DNA of 64,000 bases from Bathymodiolus thermophilus thioautotrophic gill symbiont (GTDB lineage Bacteria > Pseudomonadota > Gammaproteobacteria > PS1 > Pseudothioglobaceae), in assembly GCF_003711265.1 (NCBI RefSeq), contig NZ_CP024634.1, positions 1,798,001 to 1,862,000 of the forward strand, written 5' to 3'. Positions within the stretch are counted from its first letter, which is position 1. Each line of letters begins with the position of its first letter. Shown here piece by piece: positions 27,262-36,622 of the stretch. Position numbers and translations under genes: made by a program. A model generated the notes under the pieces. The model searched no databases. It was not told the DNA's origin and saw nothing but the letters and a program-made list of their open reading frames with translations.

Positions 27262-27960
27262 TTAAGTTTTAGAAAAACCATGTAGCTTATCCATGTAACT
27301 TTGTAACTGCTCAGCAATTTCGAATTCTTCAGGGGTATTAATATCATAAGCAACCATTTCATCTAGTACGAAAGAACGGGGCTTATTTCCATAAAAATAA
27401 CTATTGGATTTAAAATTATCTAATTCTTGAATAAAAATTGCACCATTTTGATAATAGTATGAATCGCATTCCGATGCAAATGGATGTTTTTCAGCATATG
27501 GATTGAAATTTATCGGAAAAAAATGTTTATTCCACATGTGACTTTGAATTTCTGTTAACGATACCAGCGAATCATAATCTTCTGCTACATTAAAGGCCTC
27601 TATAGCTTGATCATAATGTTCTTCATACACAAATGGGTTTGTAACATGAGCCCATACAGCTATATCAGTGTCAACCCTATTTACAAAATCTTTTATCATA
27701 AGATTTGCTGAAGCCTGACTTTCATTGCACGCTTTAGCATCACGCTTAATGGGAAGAGCGCCAAAATCTTCTGCTACTTTCAAAATTTCATCACTATCTG
27801 ACCCAACATAGACTCTATCAATAAATTTTGACTTTTGCAACTGCAAGATTTTGCGCTCTAATAATGTATATTGCCCCAAATGTCTTATATTTTTATTTTC
27901 AACACGTCTGCTAAAAGCCTTAACTGGTAACAAGGCGGATACAACTTTATTATCTATCAT
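27262..27960 (-). CDS. CMP-sugar synthetase-like cytidylyltransferase
   Basis: A 232-residue protein of the acylneuraminate cytidylyltransferase family. The N-terminal ALLPVKAFSRRVENKNIRHL corresponds to the nucleotide-binding loop (the classic form is PARxGSKxxxxKN; here Lys and Ser-Arg-Arg replace part). VYVGSDSDEI, WAHVTNPF, YYYQNGAIFI and AYDINTPEEFEIA are the usual later blocks. The activated acid sugar is not identifiable; no NeuB or NeuC homologue is in the window. Confidence 0.85.
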   Translation of the reverse strand: MIDNKVVSALLPVKAFSRRVENKNIRHLGQYTLLERKILQLQKSKFIDRVYVGSDSDEILKVAEDFGALPIKRDAKACNESQASANLMIKDFVNRVDTDIAVWAHVTNPFVYEEHYDQAIEAFNVAEDYDSLVSLTEIQSHMWNKHFFPINFNPYAEKHPFASECDSYYYQNGAIFIQELDNFKSNSYFYGNKPRSFVLDEMVAYDINTPEEFEIAEQLQSYMDKLHGFSKT

Positions 27961-28027
27961 GTCTTTTTTTACTCCTCTAAATTTAAAACCCTTGAAACCA
28001 CACTCAGTGTTATTTTATCAGTTTTTT

Positions 28028-29269
28028 TTAAACGCCACGCCAAGTCTTAGTTAAATCATAAACAACAAACAGAATTCTAACAAGACATATCAAACCTAAC
28101 ACCAACTCAATATTTGACAGAATACTTGTTGTATTTACGACAGCATATAGCACCAATAAGAGTATTAATTGCGTGATTTGAGCCCACATGCGATAAGAAA
28201 AATTATCACGAATAATAGCGATATCCTCCACACTGTAAAACACAAAATTAAACAATTCCATTACGGCAATAATTTGCACAAACACAATGGCAACACGCCA
28301 CTGTTCGCCTAAAACTAATGGCACAAGCCAATCAGCCAATGTTATTAGCAGTCCATAGCCAAAAATAACAAAAAAGAAAGTGGATTTAATTATTTTTCTT
28401 GGTAAAGATATATTGCTATTATCAACCTCATGTATTTTGCGATATTGATGACGAGCAACTTGACCAACTGCTTGACCAAAAGCACCTGTTGGCACACCCA
28501 CAACCCTCTCAGCCATTGCAAATACACCGGCAGCAGACATGCCACCTACAGCAGACATAATCAATGTAGGTATGCGTGAACTCAAGGAAGATGCCAAATT
28601 GATTGTTAATAAAATAGGTATTTTCTGCATTTGATTAAATACGGTGGCAAACGATACTTTAAGTTTTTTTAAAGTTATCGTTTGCACAATATCAGTATAA
28701 AATAAGAAAACTAAAAATGATAAGAATTGCCCAATCATTTGCCCCAAAATAAGTCCAATTGACAATGAATCTCCGCCTATAAAAATAGCATACCCAAGCG
28801 AAATAGAGATCATACTTATAGCATTTACTGTAGCCACTATGCCATGTCCTGAAAAATTGCCTAAATAAGTAGCGTAGTATCTTAGTGTTTGTGTGCCACC
28901 TACAAACAACACCGTAATGCCAATTAAAATGGGCAAATAATGCAACTCCTTTGAAAAGAAAGAATTTAAAAAATTAGATAAAAAAAACATTGTAATTAGG
29001 GCAATTAAAAAACTAAAAATTAACACGATTATCAAAATACCTATGGTTAATGTTACGGCCTCATCCTTACTTTTCATGGTAATAATTAAAAACTCCACTT
29101 TGCCCGTAGAAAAGACAACCAAAATCCATGTAATAACACTAAAAACAGCAAAAACACCGAATTCCTCTGGAGAGTAATATCGTGTGATAAAAGGCAGCGA
29201 AACTAACAGTATTAATTGTGCAATGAATTGTCCACTGGCAATGCGCAATATATTGGCTAACATAAGCAA
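28028..29269 (-). CDS. Wzx-type oligosaccharide flippase
   Basis: A 413-residue integral membrane protein with about a dozen hydrophobic segments. The opening GQFIAQLILLVSLPFITRYYSPEEFGVF is typical of MOP-superfamily polysaccharide exporters (written in two parts: the GQFIAQLI helix and the RYYSPEEFGVF loop). It should flip the lipid-linked repeat unit to the periplasm. First-codon choice between 29269 and 29263 is open. Its partner polymerase is not seen. Confidence 0.88.
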   Translation of the reverse strand: MLMLANILRIASGQFIAQLILLVSLPFITRYYSPEEFGVFAVFSVITWILVVFSTGKVEFLIITMKSKDEAVTLTIGILIIVLIFSFLIALITMFFLSNFLNSFFSKELHYLPILIGITVLFVGGTQTLRYYATYLGNFSGHGIVATVNAISMISISLGYAIFIGGDSLSIGLILGQMIGQFLSFLVFLFYTDIVQTITLKKLKVSFATVFNQMQKIPILLTINLASSLSSRIPTLIMSAVGGMSAAGVFAMAERVVGVPTGAFGQAVGQVARHQYRKIHEVDNSNISLPRKIIKSTFFFVIFGYGLLITLADWLVPLVLGEQWRVAIVFVQIIAVMELFNFVFYSVEDIAIIRDNFSYRMWAQITQLILLLVLYAVVNTTSILSNIELVLGLICLVRILFVVYDLTKTWRGV

Positions 29270-29378
29270 TCAGTCAATTTAATTATCAACGCTTGTTCTA
29301 ACGATTTAAAAGCATTTTTGAGTAGCCACAGATATAGCATATTGCCTTTCATTATTTTTCGCTCAATAAGAATCATTT

Positions 29379-29826
29379 TTATTTTTCTTGGCTTTCAAAT
29401 CGCCAGGCATTAGCACACATATCATCAATCTTTAATTGTGCAACCCAGTCTAATTTGTCTTAGACTTTTTGAACATCGGTGTAACATAAAACAATATCGC
29501 CCGCTCTTCTTACTACAATTACAAAACTGATTTTTTTTACCGCTCGTTCTCTCAAAGGCCTTTGCTATTTCAAGCACACTGTAACTCTTTCCTGTACCTA
29601 AATTAACCGTCAGAACTTCGCCTTTTATTTGCTTAAAAACATCTGCCTCATAAACTTGTATTTCTTTACCAGTGATTTTCTTTATTTTGCCAATAACTGC
29701 TTTAGATGAATTGGAGTAATTATCAAGAGCGATCACTCGATATCCTTTTTCAAGTAATTCTACGCAAGTATGCGAGCCAATATAACCTGCCCCACCTGTT
29801 ACTAAAATTGTTTTATTTTTCATCAT
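29379..29826 (-). pseudogene. galE: Broken UDP-glucose 4-epimerase (galE)
   Basis: The N-terminal 65 codons are intact ([20 protein letters not shown], the NAD loop). They run straight into a C-terminal block ([20 protein letters not shown]), so about 200 middle residues, with the catalytic Ser/Tyr/Lys, are gone. A frameshift follows; the next frame continues [16 protein letters not shown], then a stop, then [20 protein letters not shown] to a TAA at 29379. It therefore has an in-frame deletion plus later damage. Confidence 0.88.
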
Positions 29827-29833
29827 TTTCTAA

Positions 29834-29993
29834 AGACCTTTGAATAAATATAAATGATTAGCAAGATTCAATTTTTGCTAAATTTAGGAATTTCTTAAAC
29901 CATATTCCAGTGAGACTAAGGCTGAACTAAAATGTCTTTCCAACAGGTGAAAAATGGATTCTTTAAGGTTATTTACATTCATACAAGTGCCTC
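29834..29993. repeat. MITE-A copy 3, decayed
   Basis: AGACCTTTGAATAAATATAA at the left and a decayed inverse (ATTTACATTCATACAAGTGCC) near 29972-29992; the central arms are recognisable (TTTCTTAAACC, GGCTGAACTAAA) but mismatched. It starts seven bases upstream of the galE remnant's start codon. Confidence 0.6.
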
Positions 29994-30097
29994 TATTTTT
30001 TCAGAAAACTTATGAAGATTTTTTTTAAAAATGTTTTTCAAATTTCACCTCTCTTTACCAAAGTCAAATAAATATAATTTTGTCGCTATTATAAAGG

Positions 30098-30259
30098 GAG
30101 ACCTTTGCATAAATATAAATAATCATCAAGAATCCACTTTTCACCCACTTGGTAATTTTCTTAAACCCAGCATTAGCTCTACTAGAACGAGGTTTAAGAA
30201 AATTACCAAGTGGATAAAAATTGAATTTTACTAATCATCCATATTTATGCAAAGGTCTC
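30098..30259. repeat. MITE-A copy 4, best-preserved
   Basis: A 162-base near-perfect palindrome: GAGACCTTTGCATAAATAT at the left, ATATTTATGCAAAGGTCTC at the right, and inner arms CACTTGGTAATTTTCTTAAA and TTTAAGAAAATTACCAAGTG. AGG lies directly outside both ends, a likely three-base target duplication. It lies 84 bases upstream of waaC. Confidence 0.88.
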
Positions 30260-30343
30260 AGGATAATTTAGCATTGACACTTCTACATAAATATATTCAA
30301 AATATCACCAACACAAACCAAGCATTATCAATAAAATACACTA

Positions 30344-31363
30344 ATGAGAATTGCTATCGTTAAACTTTCCGCTTTAGGTGATATTGTTCACGCTATGATT
30401 GTGTTGCAATTTATTAAGCGACATTTACCTAGTTCGACTATAGATTGGGTGGTCGAAGAAGGGTTTAGTTCTCTATTGATGAACAACCTTGATATTAATG
30501 AAATCCATACAGTTGGCATTAAAAGGGCAAAAAAAGACAAATCTTTTAAGGTGCTATTTCAGACTTTAAGTGCACTTAGAAAGCTTAAAAAGTATGACAT
30601 TGTTATTGATATGCAAGGGTTGGTAAAATCAGCTATTGTTGCCAAAATTATTCCATCAGATAAAACTTTTGGCTTTGACAAGGGTGCTTTGCGTGAGGCT
30701 TTTGCAGCGTTTTTTTATTCTGATACTTGCCATATAAAATATTCTGAAAATGTGATTAAGCGTAATGCATTTCTCATTTCTAGCGCCTTAGCGGTACCTA
30801 TTTCACATGATAATATTTTAAACAAACAGCCATTTTTACATTTTAACAATAAGGTTGAGTCTTGCTTTTTGCAAAATAGCAAGGCTAATATTGCTTTTTT
30901 GCCGGGCGCTTCATTCATATCCAAGATTTATCCAGCAGAAAAATTTGGGCAATTAGCCCAGGCATTAGATGCCAATATTACAATCTTGTGGGGGGATAAA
31001 AAAGAAAGGTTGATGGCTGAAAAAATACAAAATATTGCCCCAAAAGTAGCCCTTATTAACAAGGTGTCACTGGATGAATTAAAGGCAATCATTGGGCAAA
31101 TGGATATGGTGATTGGTGGCGATACAGGTCCAGTGCATATGGCATGGGCACTTAATATCCCTTCTATCACGCTGTTTGGCTCAACACCCAGTTATCGAAA
31201 TACTTATCTGACGAATATTAACCATGTGATTGCTTCAAACTCACTGGTCAACCCAAATAAAATTGATAAAAATGATTTTTCAATTCAAGATATTAAGGTT
31301 ACTGAAATTGCATTAAAAGTTAAAGAATTATTGGCGCAACCTGCTCAATTGAATCGAGAATGA
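30344..31363 (+). CDS. waaC: LPS heptosyltransferase I
   Basis: A 339-residue GT9 enzyme that adds the first L-glycero-D-manno-heptose to Kdo-lipid A at the inner face of the inner membrane. MRIAIVKLSALGDIVHAM is the classic start, followed by IDWVVEEGF, VIDMQGLVKSA, FLPGASFISKIYPAEKFG and the donor-site GGDTGPVHMAWALNIPSITLFG. The length is standard. Its end overlaps the end of gmhB, on the other strand, by 44 bases. Confidence 0.93.
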   Translation: MRIAIVKLSALGDIVHAMIVLQFIKRHLPSSTIDWVVEEGFSSLLMNNLDINEIHTVGIKRAKKDKSFKVLFQTLSALRKLKKYDIVIDMQGLVKSAIVAKIIPSDKTFGFDKGALREAFAAFFYSDTCHIKYSENVIKRNAFLISSALAVPISHDNILNKQPFLHFNNKVESCFLQNSKANIAFLPGASFISKIYPAEKFGQLAQALDANITILWGDKKERLMAEKIQNIAPKVALINKVSLDELKAIIGQMDMVIGGDTGPVHMAWALNIPSITLFGSTPSYRNTYLTNINHVIASNSLVNPNKIDKNDFSIQDIKVTEIALKVKELLAQPAQLNRE

Positions 31364-31838
31364 ATTGAGCATTTGAATCTTTTTCATTAATGTTATGCCC
31401 ACTTCTAACTAAAACTGTATTCTTTATCCCTGCTGCTTTTGCCGCAGTAATGTCATTTTCTTTGTCGCCAATCATCCAAGAATTAAGCATATCAATAGGA
31501 TATTTTTTCTGTGCATCCATAAACATACCTGCCTTAGGTTTTCGGCAATGACATCCGTCTTCTGGTGCATGTGGACAATAAAATACATCCAAAATATCAA
31601 CTTTGTTTTGCTTAAATTCATTCACCATCCAAGTATTAAGTTTATTAAAATTATCTTCATTATAATATCCTCTAGCAATACCCGATTGATTGGTAATAAC
31701 AATGATTTTAAAGCCTAATTTTTGAAACATTTGGCAAGCGGAAAACACACCATCAATAAACACAAAATCTTCAATTTTATGCAAATAACCAACCTCTTGG
31801 TTAATCACACCATCACGGTCAAGGAAAATAGTTTTCAT
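31320..31838 (-). CDS. gmhB: D,D-heptose 1,7-bisphosphate 7-phosphatase
   Basis: A 172-residue HAD phosphatase in ADP-heptose synthesis. The nucleophile motif is FLDRDGVIN (Asp7, Asp9). VITNQSGIARGYY is motif II. The zinc loop is CPHAPEDGCHC (Cys88, His90, Cys96, Cys98), and IGDKENDITAAKAAG is motif IV. It lies tail to tail with waaC and overlaps it by 44 bases, so antisense interference between the two transcripts is possible. Confidence 0.95.
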   Translation of the reverse strand: MKTIFLDRDGVINQEVGYLHKIEDFVFIDGVFSACQMFQKLGFKIIVITNQSGIARGYYNEDNFNKLNTWMVNEFKQNKVDILDVFYCPHAPEDGCHCRKPKAGMFMDAQKKYPIDMLNSWMIGDKENDITAAKAAGIKNTVLVRSGHNINEKDSNAQFILDSIEQVAPIIL

Positions 31839-32148
31839 ATTTACGCCCTATAATATAAGTATAATATTTTGATGATTATTTTACATAGAGACCTTTGTGT
31901 AAAAACAAAATTCACCAATCAAGAAATTGGTGGCATTAAGGGCACCTACAGAAACCCCAGTGCAATTTAGGGGAGTTAGAAAATAGTGCATTTCTTAGCC
32001 AAAAATGAGGAGAATAGCCCGCTATTCGATGAATTTTTGGATGAAAAAGTGCTGTTTTATACTTTTCATAAATTGCATTGGGTTTTTTAGAGGTGCTCTT
32101 AAGTAATGCTTGACAACCAAATACCGATAAAGGCTATTTTCTACAAAT
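31839..32148. other. Gap with two mobile-repeat traces
   Basis: The gap upstream of gmhB and the kinase-like gene. A left MITE-A end (GAGACCTTTGTGTAAAAAC) stands alone at 31888, without a right partner. The rest is taken up by the MITE-B element described separately. Promoters for both divergent genes must lie here; none is clear. Confidence 0.5.
31940..32098. repeat. MITE-B: second palindromic element, TTAA target
   Basis: GGGCACCTACAGAAACCCC at the left is matched by the inverse of TTTTTTAGAGGTGCTC at the right; both arms continue to TGCAATTTA/TAAATTGCA. The element is 159 bases. TTAA flanks both ends exactly (31936-31939 and 32099-32102), a four-base target duplication as made by the IS5 group (YTAR). 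No coding capacity. Confidence 0.75.
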
Positions 32149-32880
32149 ATGATTAAACAACAACTAATTCACTCTGATTACCAACCCTTGGCTAATGAAA
32201 TAGAGCGTTATTTCGCACAAAGTAGCACTATATTGCAAGATGACAGAAACACAATTAAAGAAGTTGTGTTTAACAATGAAACGCTTGTGGTTAAATCGTA
32301 TAAAAGACTTGGTTGGTTCCGTGGGCTTATTTATACTTATTGGAAAAAATCCAAAGCATGGCGAGCATACGAATATGGCTTAAAGATTGCTAAATTTACA
32401 CCTAAAGTTGTCGCTAGAATTGAAAATTTTGAGCCGTTGCTTGGTAAAAGTTATTTAATTTGTCAAAAATTTGAAGCTGATTTTGATATTAGAATCCCTT
32501 TGTTGGATGGGAATTTTAATGATAGAATACAAATTTTTAAACAATTTTCAAACTTTGTTTACCAACTTCATCAAAATAATATCATGCATAATGATTTGTC
32601 CCCTGGTAATATTTTGATCAAAAAAAATCAACAAGATTATGAATTTAAAATCATTGATATTAATAGGCTAAATTTTAAAACTTTAAACTCAAAAGACAGG
32701 GCTAAAAACTTTAATAAATTATGGGCTAATAACGATGACTTGGCGTTAATATTACAAACCTACGCCAAACTTTCAGGAGTAAAAGTTGATTATTTTGTCA
32801 GCCTAGGATTAGGTTACAACCAACAAAATAAAATAGCAAAAGTACGCAAACGAAAAATCAAACGGGCACTAGGTTTATGA
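32149..32880 (+). CDS. LPS kinase-like protein (InaA/Kdo/WaaP type)
   Basis: A 243-residue small kinase-fold protein. The ATP Lys may be Lys49 (LVVKSYKR). The catalytic loop is MHNDLSPGNIL (His147, Asp149, Asn154), and the metal Asp is Asp170 in IIDINR. It likely phosphorylates an inner-core sugar (Kdo or heptose). Its stop overlaps the start of the next gene by four bases. The C-terminus is very basic (KVRKRKIKR), fitting membrane attachment. Confidence 0.85.
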   Translation: MIKQQLIHSDYQPLANEIERYFAQSSTILQDDRNTIKEVVFNNETLVVKSYKRLGWFRGLIYTYWKKSKAWRAYEYGLKIAKFTPKVVARIENFEPLLGKSYLICQKFEADFDIRIPLLDGNFNDRIQIFKQFSNFVYQLHQNNIMHNDLSPGNILIKKNQQDYEFKIIDINRLNFKTLNSKDRAKNFNKLWANNDDLALILQTYAKLSGVKVDYFVSLGLGYNQQNKIAKVRKRKIKRALGL

Positions 32881-33623
32881 TAAAAAATATTTCAGTCGTC
32901 ATCATTGTTAAAAATGGTGAGAAGAGCATTAAATCAACCCTTGATGCACTTTTTAAATTTTCTAATGTGGTGGTTTATGACAATGGATCAGTGGACAATA
33001 CTTTAAACATAGTAAGCACTTACAACAATGTTGATCTCGTTCAAGGGGATTTTTTAGGATTTGGAACGACCAAAAACAAAGCGGCCACTTATGCCAAACA
33101 CGACTGGGTTTTGTCACTGGATGCAGATGAGGTTATTAGTGAAGATTTTTTAATTGGCTTGGAAAGTTTACAATTAAACCAAGCATCTGTTTATCAAATT
33201 TTTAGAAAAAATTTTTACCAGAAAAAACACATTAAGCATTGCTGGAATAACGATAAAATCGTACGATTATATCATCGAAAACAAACTGGCTTTAACGACA
33301 AAAAAGTACATGAAAGCATATTAATTAATCAATTGAATACTGAATTACTCGCTGGATTTGTCAATCATTATCCATATAGAAATATCAGTGACTTTATTAA
33401 AAAATTAGACATTTACTCCAGTGAATTTGCACTTGATAATATAGGTAAAAAATCCTCATCTCCTATCAGAGCAATACTCAATGGCGGTTTTTCGTTCTTC
33501 AAAACCTATATATTAAAACGAGGTTTTTTAGATGGATACGCAGGCTTAGTCATCGCCTTTTCACATATGGCAACCAATTTTTACAAGTATATTAAACTTT
33601 ATGAGCTTAATCAGAAAAAATGA
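32877..33623 (+). CDS. WaaE/KdtX-type core glycosyltransferase
   Basis: A 248-residue GT2 enzyme. SVVIIVKNGEKSIKSTLDAL begins the GT-A fold, VVYDNGSVDNT and FGTTKNKAATYAKHDWVLSL follow, and the metal site is LDADEV (Asp82, Asp84). NDKIVRLYHRKQTGFNDKKV and HESI are typical of WaaE-like enzymes that add glucose to inner-core heptose. The start overlaps the kinase stop by four bases, and its own stop overlaps the next start by four. Confidence 0.88.
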   Translation: MIKNISVVIIVKNGEKSIKSTLDALFKFSNVVVYDNGSVDNTLNIVSTYNNVDLVQGDFLGFGTTKNKAATYAKHDWVLSLDADEVISEDFLIGLESLQLNQASVYQIFRKNFYQKKHIKHCWNNDKIVRLYHRKQTGFNDKKVHESILINQLNTELLAGFVNHYPYRNISDFIKKLDIYSSEFALDNIGKKSSSPIRAILNGGFSFFKTYILKRGFLDGYAGLVIAFSHMATNFYKYIKLYELNQKK

Positions 33624-34579
33624 ATATTCTCATTACTCGTCACGATAAGATTGGTGATTTTATTACCACGCTGCCTTTAATCTTTGCTATTAAAAATCAT
33701 TATCCTAAGGCTAAAGTTTTTACCTTGGTATCAAGCGTTAATTTTGAATTGGCTCAACAAATTGATTACATTGATGGCGTTATTCTATATGATAAAAATC
33801 ATTTTTGGCAAACGAAAAAGTCCATAAAAAATGCAAATATTGAAGTGAGTATTAGTGCATTTATTGACACTCAATTAGGTTGCCTTTTATTTTTAAACCG
33901 TATTAAAACACGCATTGCGCCAGCAACAAAACTGGCTCAAATTTTTTTCAATAAAACCCTCAAACAAAGACGAAGTCGAGTTGAAAAAACTGAAGTGTTG
34001 TATAATTTAGAGTTGGCAAAAATATTAGATAAAAATATTGAGCTAAACTTCAAGCCACCATTGCTAACACTTATTAGGAATGCTCAGTTTAGAAATCAAC
34101 ACCAATTAAACGATAAAAAAATTGTACTTTTACACCCTGGTTATGGTGGCAGTAGCGAGGGTAATTTAACATTAGAGGATTATATTAAGCTATCCGATGC
34201 CGTTAGAAGTCAAGGTAACACACAAGTGGTATGGACATTTGGACCCGATGATTTGAATACAAAAAACCAATGCCAAACACTGATTTCCCAAGAAGATTTA
34301 ATTTATCAGCCACCTACCCTTCTTGATTTTTGCTATCTTATTGAAGACAGCGAATTATTAATTAGCACCTCAACAGGCCCAATGCACTTAGCAGGTATGC
34401 TCAATATTAAAACCATTAGTTTTTTTGGTGATAATTTATTTGCCAGTCCAAAGCGTTGGGCAACAATTAGCAAAAAAAATAAACAACATAATATTGTATT
34501 AAATAAAAAATTGAAAATTGAAAATATTGTAGAAATTATAAAGACCCTATTGGGCAATCATACTATTTTCAAGGAGTAG
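33620..34579 (+). CDS. GT9 glycosyltransferase (heptosyltransferase-like)
   Basis: A 319-residue GT9 enzyme: NILITRHDKIGDFITTLPLI at the start, VLLHPGYGGSSEGNLTLEDY in the middle, and STSTGPMHLAGMLNIKTISF at the donor site. It has the heptosyltransferase fold but not the specific marks of WaaC or WaaF, so the sugar could be heptose III/IV or another. It is third in a coupled trio with the kinase-like and WaaE-like genes. The C-terminal codons read into an inverted repeat shared with the next convergent gene. Confidence 0.88.
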   Translation: MNILITRHDKIGDFITTLPLIFAIKNHYPKAKVFTLVSSVNFELAQQIDYIDGVILYDKNHFWQTKKSIKNANIEVSISAFIDTQLGCLLFLNRIKTRIAPATKLAQIFFNKTLKQRRSRVEKTEVLYNLELAKILDKNIELNFKPPLLTLIRNAQFRNQHQLNDKKIVLLHPGYGGSSEGNLTLEDYIKLSDAVRSQGNTQVVWTFGPDDLNTKNQCQTLISQEDLIYQPPTLLDFCYLIEDSELLISTSTGPMHLAGMLNIKTISFFGDNLFASPKRWATISKKNKQHNIVLNKKLKIENIVEIIKTLLGNHTIFKE

Positions 34580-34710
34580 CGATATGAGTCACCCAACCCT
34601 GAAAAAATTCAAATCCCATCTTTGGACAACTCATACTATTTAAGACTCCTGCACAAGACATAGAATAAGAATAAGCGCCAAGATTATTTAGTTTATTTTT
34701 GAAAATAGTA

Positions 34711-36585
34711 TTATCTATTGGACAGCATTCTATAAGCAAGATTTAAGTAATATTGCTTGTCTTTTGCGCTTAGATTTCTTGTCGGCATATCGTCATGATT
34801 CAAATGGGATATTTTTTTATAAATCATATCAATCAAAATTTTCTTATCCATATCCACATACCCAAAACTGGATGGCATACTACCCCTATGAGTTTTTGTG
34901 TATAACGGAATCGGAGAGAAGGCCTTATCTGATAACAAAGAACGCCCATAAGCATTACACACATCAGTAACACCCAGTAAATCAAATATTGTGGGCAAAA
35001 TATCGAAATGACTACTTATATCAACCGACTTAGGCTTTATCTTTGGATGGGAAATTACCAGCGGTGTTAAAATTTGTTCTGCAATAATCGCATTAGAATG
35101 AACCTTATAGCCAAATTCTCCAAACGATTGTCCGTGATCGCCACACAATACAACAACTGTGTCTTCCAAGAGCCCATTATTTGATAGTTTTTCAAAAATA
35201 TTTTCCACCCACTCGGCACCCTCCTCTACGGCATTTAAATAACGACCATAAGAACCACTAGAAAATCGATTATATTTTTTGGTATTCGAAACTTGATAAT
35301 TCACATGTGTTTGCGCATTTAAAATATGCATAAAAAACGGCGAACTTTGATCACGATGTTCTAAAAACCAATCCAAACCTTGCTGAGTAATCACTTGATC
35401 ACTTCCACCCCAATGATTGCTTGTAGGTTGTGATTTGATTGCCCCAATAAATTTATTGTCCAAAATATTTTTAAAGCCTGATGTGCTCAATAATTGCTTC
35501 ATTCCAAATGAGTCAATGTTTTGAGATGTTAAAAACCAAGTGTCATAACGACTAAGCTTTGTTAAACTTGCATACGGGTTTTTTCGACTTCCTTGATACC
35601 AATGAAATAAGGCGTTATCGGTATTTGCTGATATGCAATAATGATTCTTTGACACAATACCCTGTTTTGCCAATTTATCAAATATAGAAAACCGTGCTGG
35701 ACCATTATAATAGTCAATATATTTCTTACCTAAAGATTCTACGGAAATTATCAATACATTAGCATCTTTACACAAACCAAATGACGAACTACTGTGCGTA
35801 TCATTAATAGGCACATCTAACAACAACTTATCTGAAGGCTTAAATGTAACACTATCATCAATTGCCATAGAGTTTGCACCAATAATATGTTCAAAACTAT
35901 TAGAATTTTGAAAAAATTCTGTATATTGATATTTTAATTTTAACACAAACCCCAATATTGGCAAAGTTACAGCAATATAGACACCATAAAGATACGAAAT
36001 TTCAATGAAAAAATCAATGAAAAAATAAAGAGGATATAGTAACACCACGCCTAACAAAACCACACTAATTTTATACCGAGATTTTGCAATAATAAACAAA
36101 GATTGCGCCAAAAACCCAGTAGTTGCCCATATTATATTTTGATCAAATAGCAATGAAACTATAAACCACAACCAAGTCACCAATAACGCACTAATTCGAT
36201 TAAATATAATTAAATTAATTTGCGTTTTCCCTTGTGCAATAAATATTTTTCTATCAACAAAAAATTCTTTGATTGAACTGGGCTCTAACTCTATTGAATA
36301 AAGACGAAACAATAACGCATCCACAAACAAAGCAAAAGCACCAGCTGTTGTTATGGCAAATACCAAACCTTTGACAACTAAATTATCAGCAGCAACTGCA
36401 TAAGCCAATAAAATACTCAATAAAAATAAAAATACCCAATCTGAAAAAGTCAAAAACCGTGCAATGTGGACACCATAATATTTAAAAGTTTTGTTGGCTA
36501 AACACAACAAAAGCAAATTAAAATAAATTAACAATAAAGCGCCCATCATCCCTAAAACGGCTTCAAAATTAGTAAAAAGTGACAT
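34711..36585 (-). CDS. Sulfatase-fold membrane transferase
   Basis: A 624-residue protein. The N-terminal 225 residues hold several membrane helices, followed by a periplasmic alkaline-phosphatase-superfamily domain: NVLIISVESLGKKYI (metal Glu), CISANTDNALFHW (candidate nucleophile Thr), VVVLCGDHGQSFGE (metal Asp-His) and VISHPKI. This layout is that of phosphoethanolamine or phosphoglycerol transferases. It is likely to add a phospho-group to LPS or another surface glycan. It runs against the GT9 gene, with a 131-base gap bounded by inverted repeats. Confidence 0.85.
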   Translation of the reverse strand: MSLFTNFEAVLGMMGALLLIYFNLLLLCLANKTFKYYGVHIARFLTFSDWVFLFLLSILLAYAVAADNLVVKGLVFAITTAGAFALFVDALLFRLYSIELEPSSIKEFFVDRKIFIAQGKTQINLIIFNRISALLVTWLWFIVSLLFDQNIIWATTGFLAQSLFIIAKSRYKISVVLLGVVLLYPLYFFIDFFIEISYLYGVYIAVTLPILGFVLKLKYQYTEFFQNSNSFEHIIGANSMAIDDSVTFKPSDKLLLDVPINDTHSSSSFGLCKDANVLIISVESLGKKYIDYYNGPARFSIFDKLAKQGIVSKNHYCISANTDNALFHWYQGSRKNPYASLTKLSRYDTWFLTSQNIDSFGMKQLLSTSGFKNILDNKFIGAIKSQPTSNHWGGSDQVITQQGLDWFLEHRDQSSPFFMHILNAQTHVNYQVSNTKKYNRFSSGSYGRYLNAVEEGAEWVENIFEKLSNNGLLEDTVVVLCGDHGQSFGEFGYKVHSNAIIAEQILTPLVISHPKIKPKSVDISSHFDILPTIFDLLGVTDVCNAYGRSLLSDKAFSPIPLYTKTHRGSMPSSFGYVDMDKKILIDMIYKKISHLNHDDMPTRNLSAKDKQYYLNLAYRMLSNR

Positions 36586-36622
36586 TTTAAATAATCGCTT
36601 AAAGAAAGTTTTTAAAGACTAA

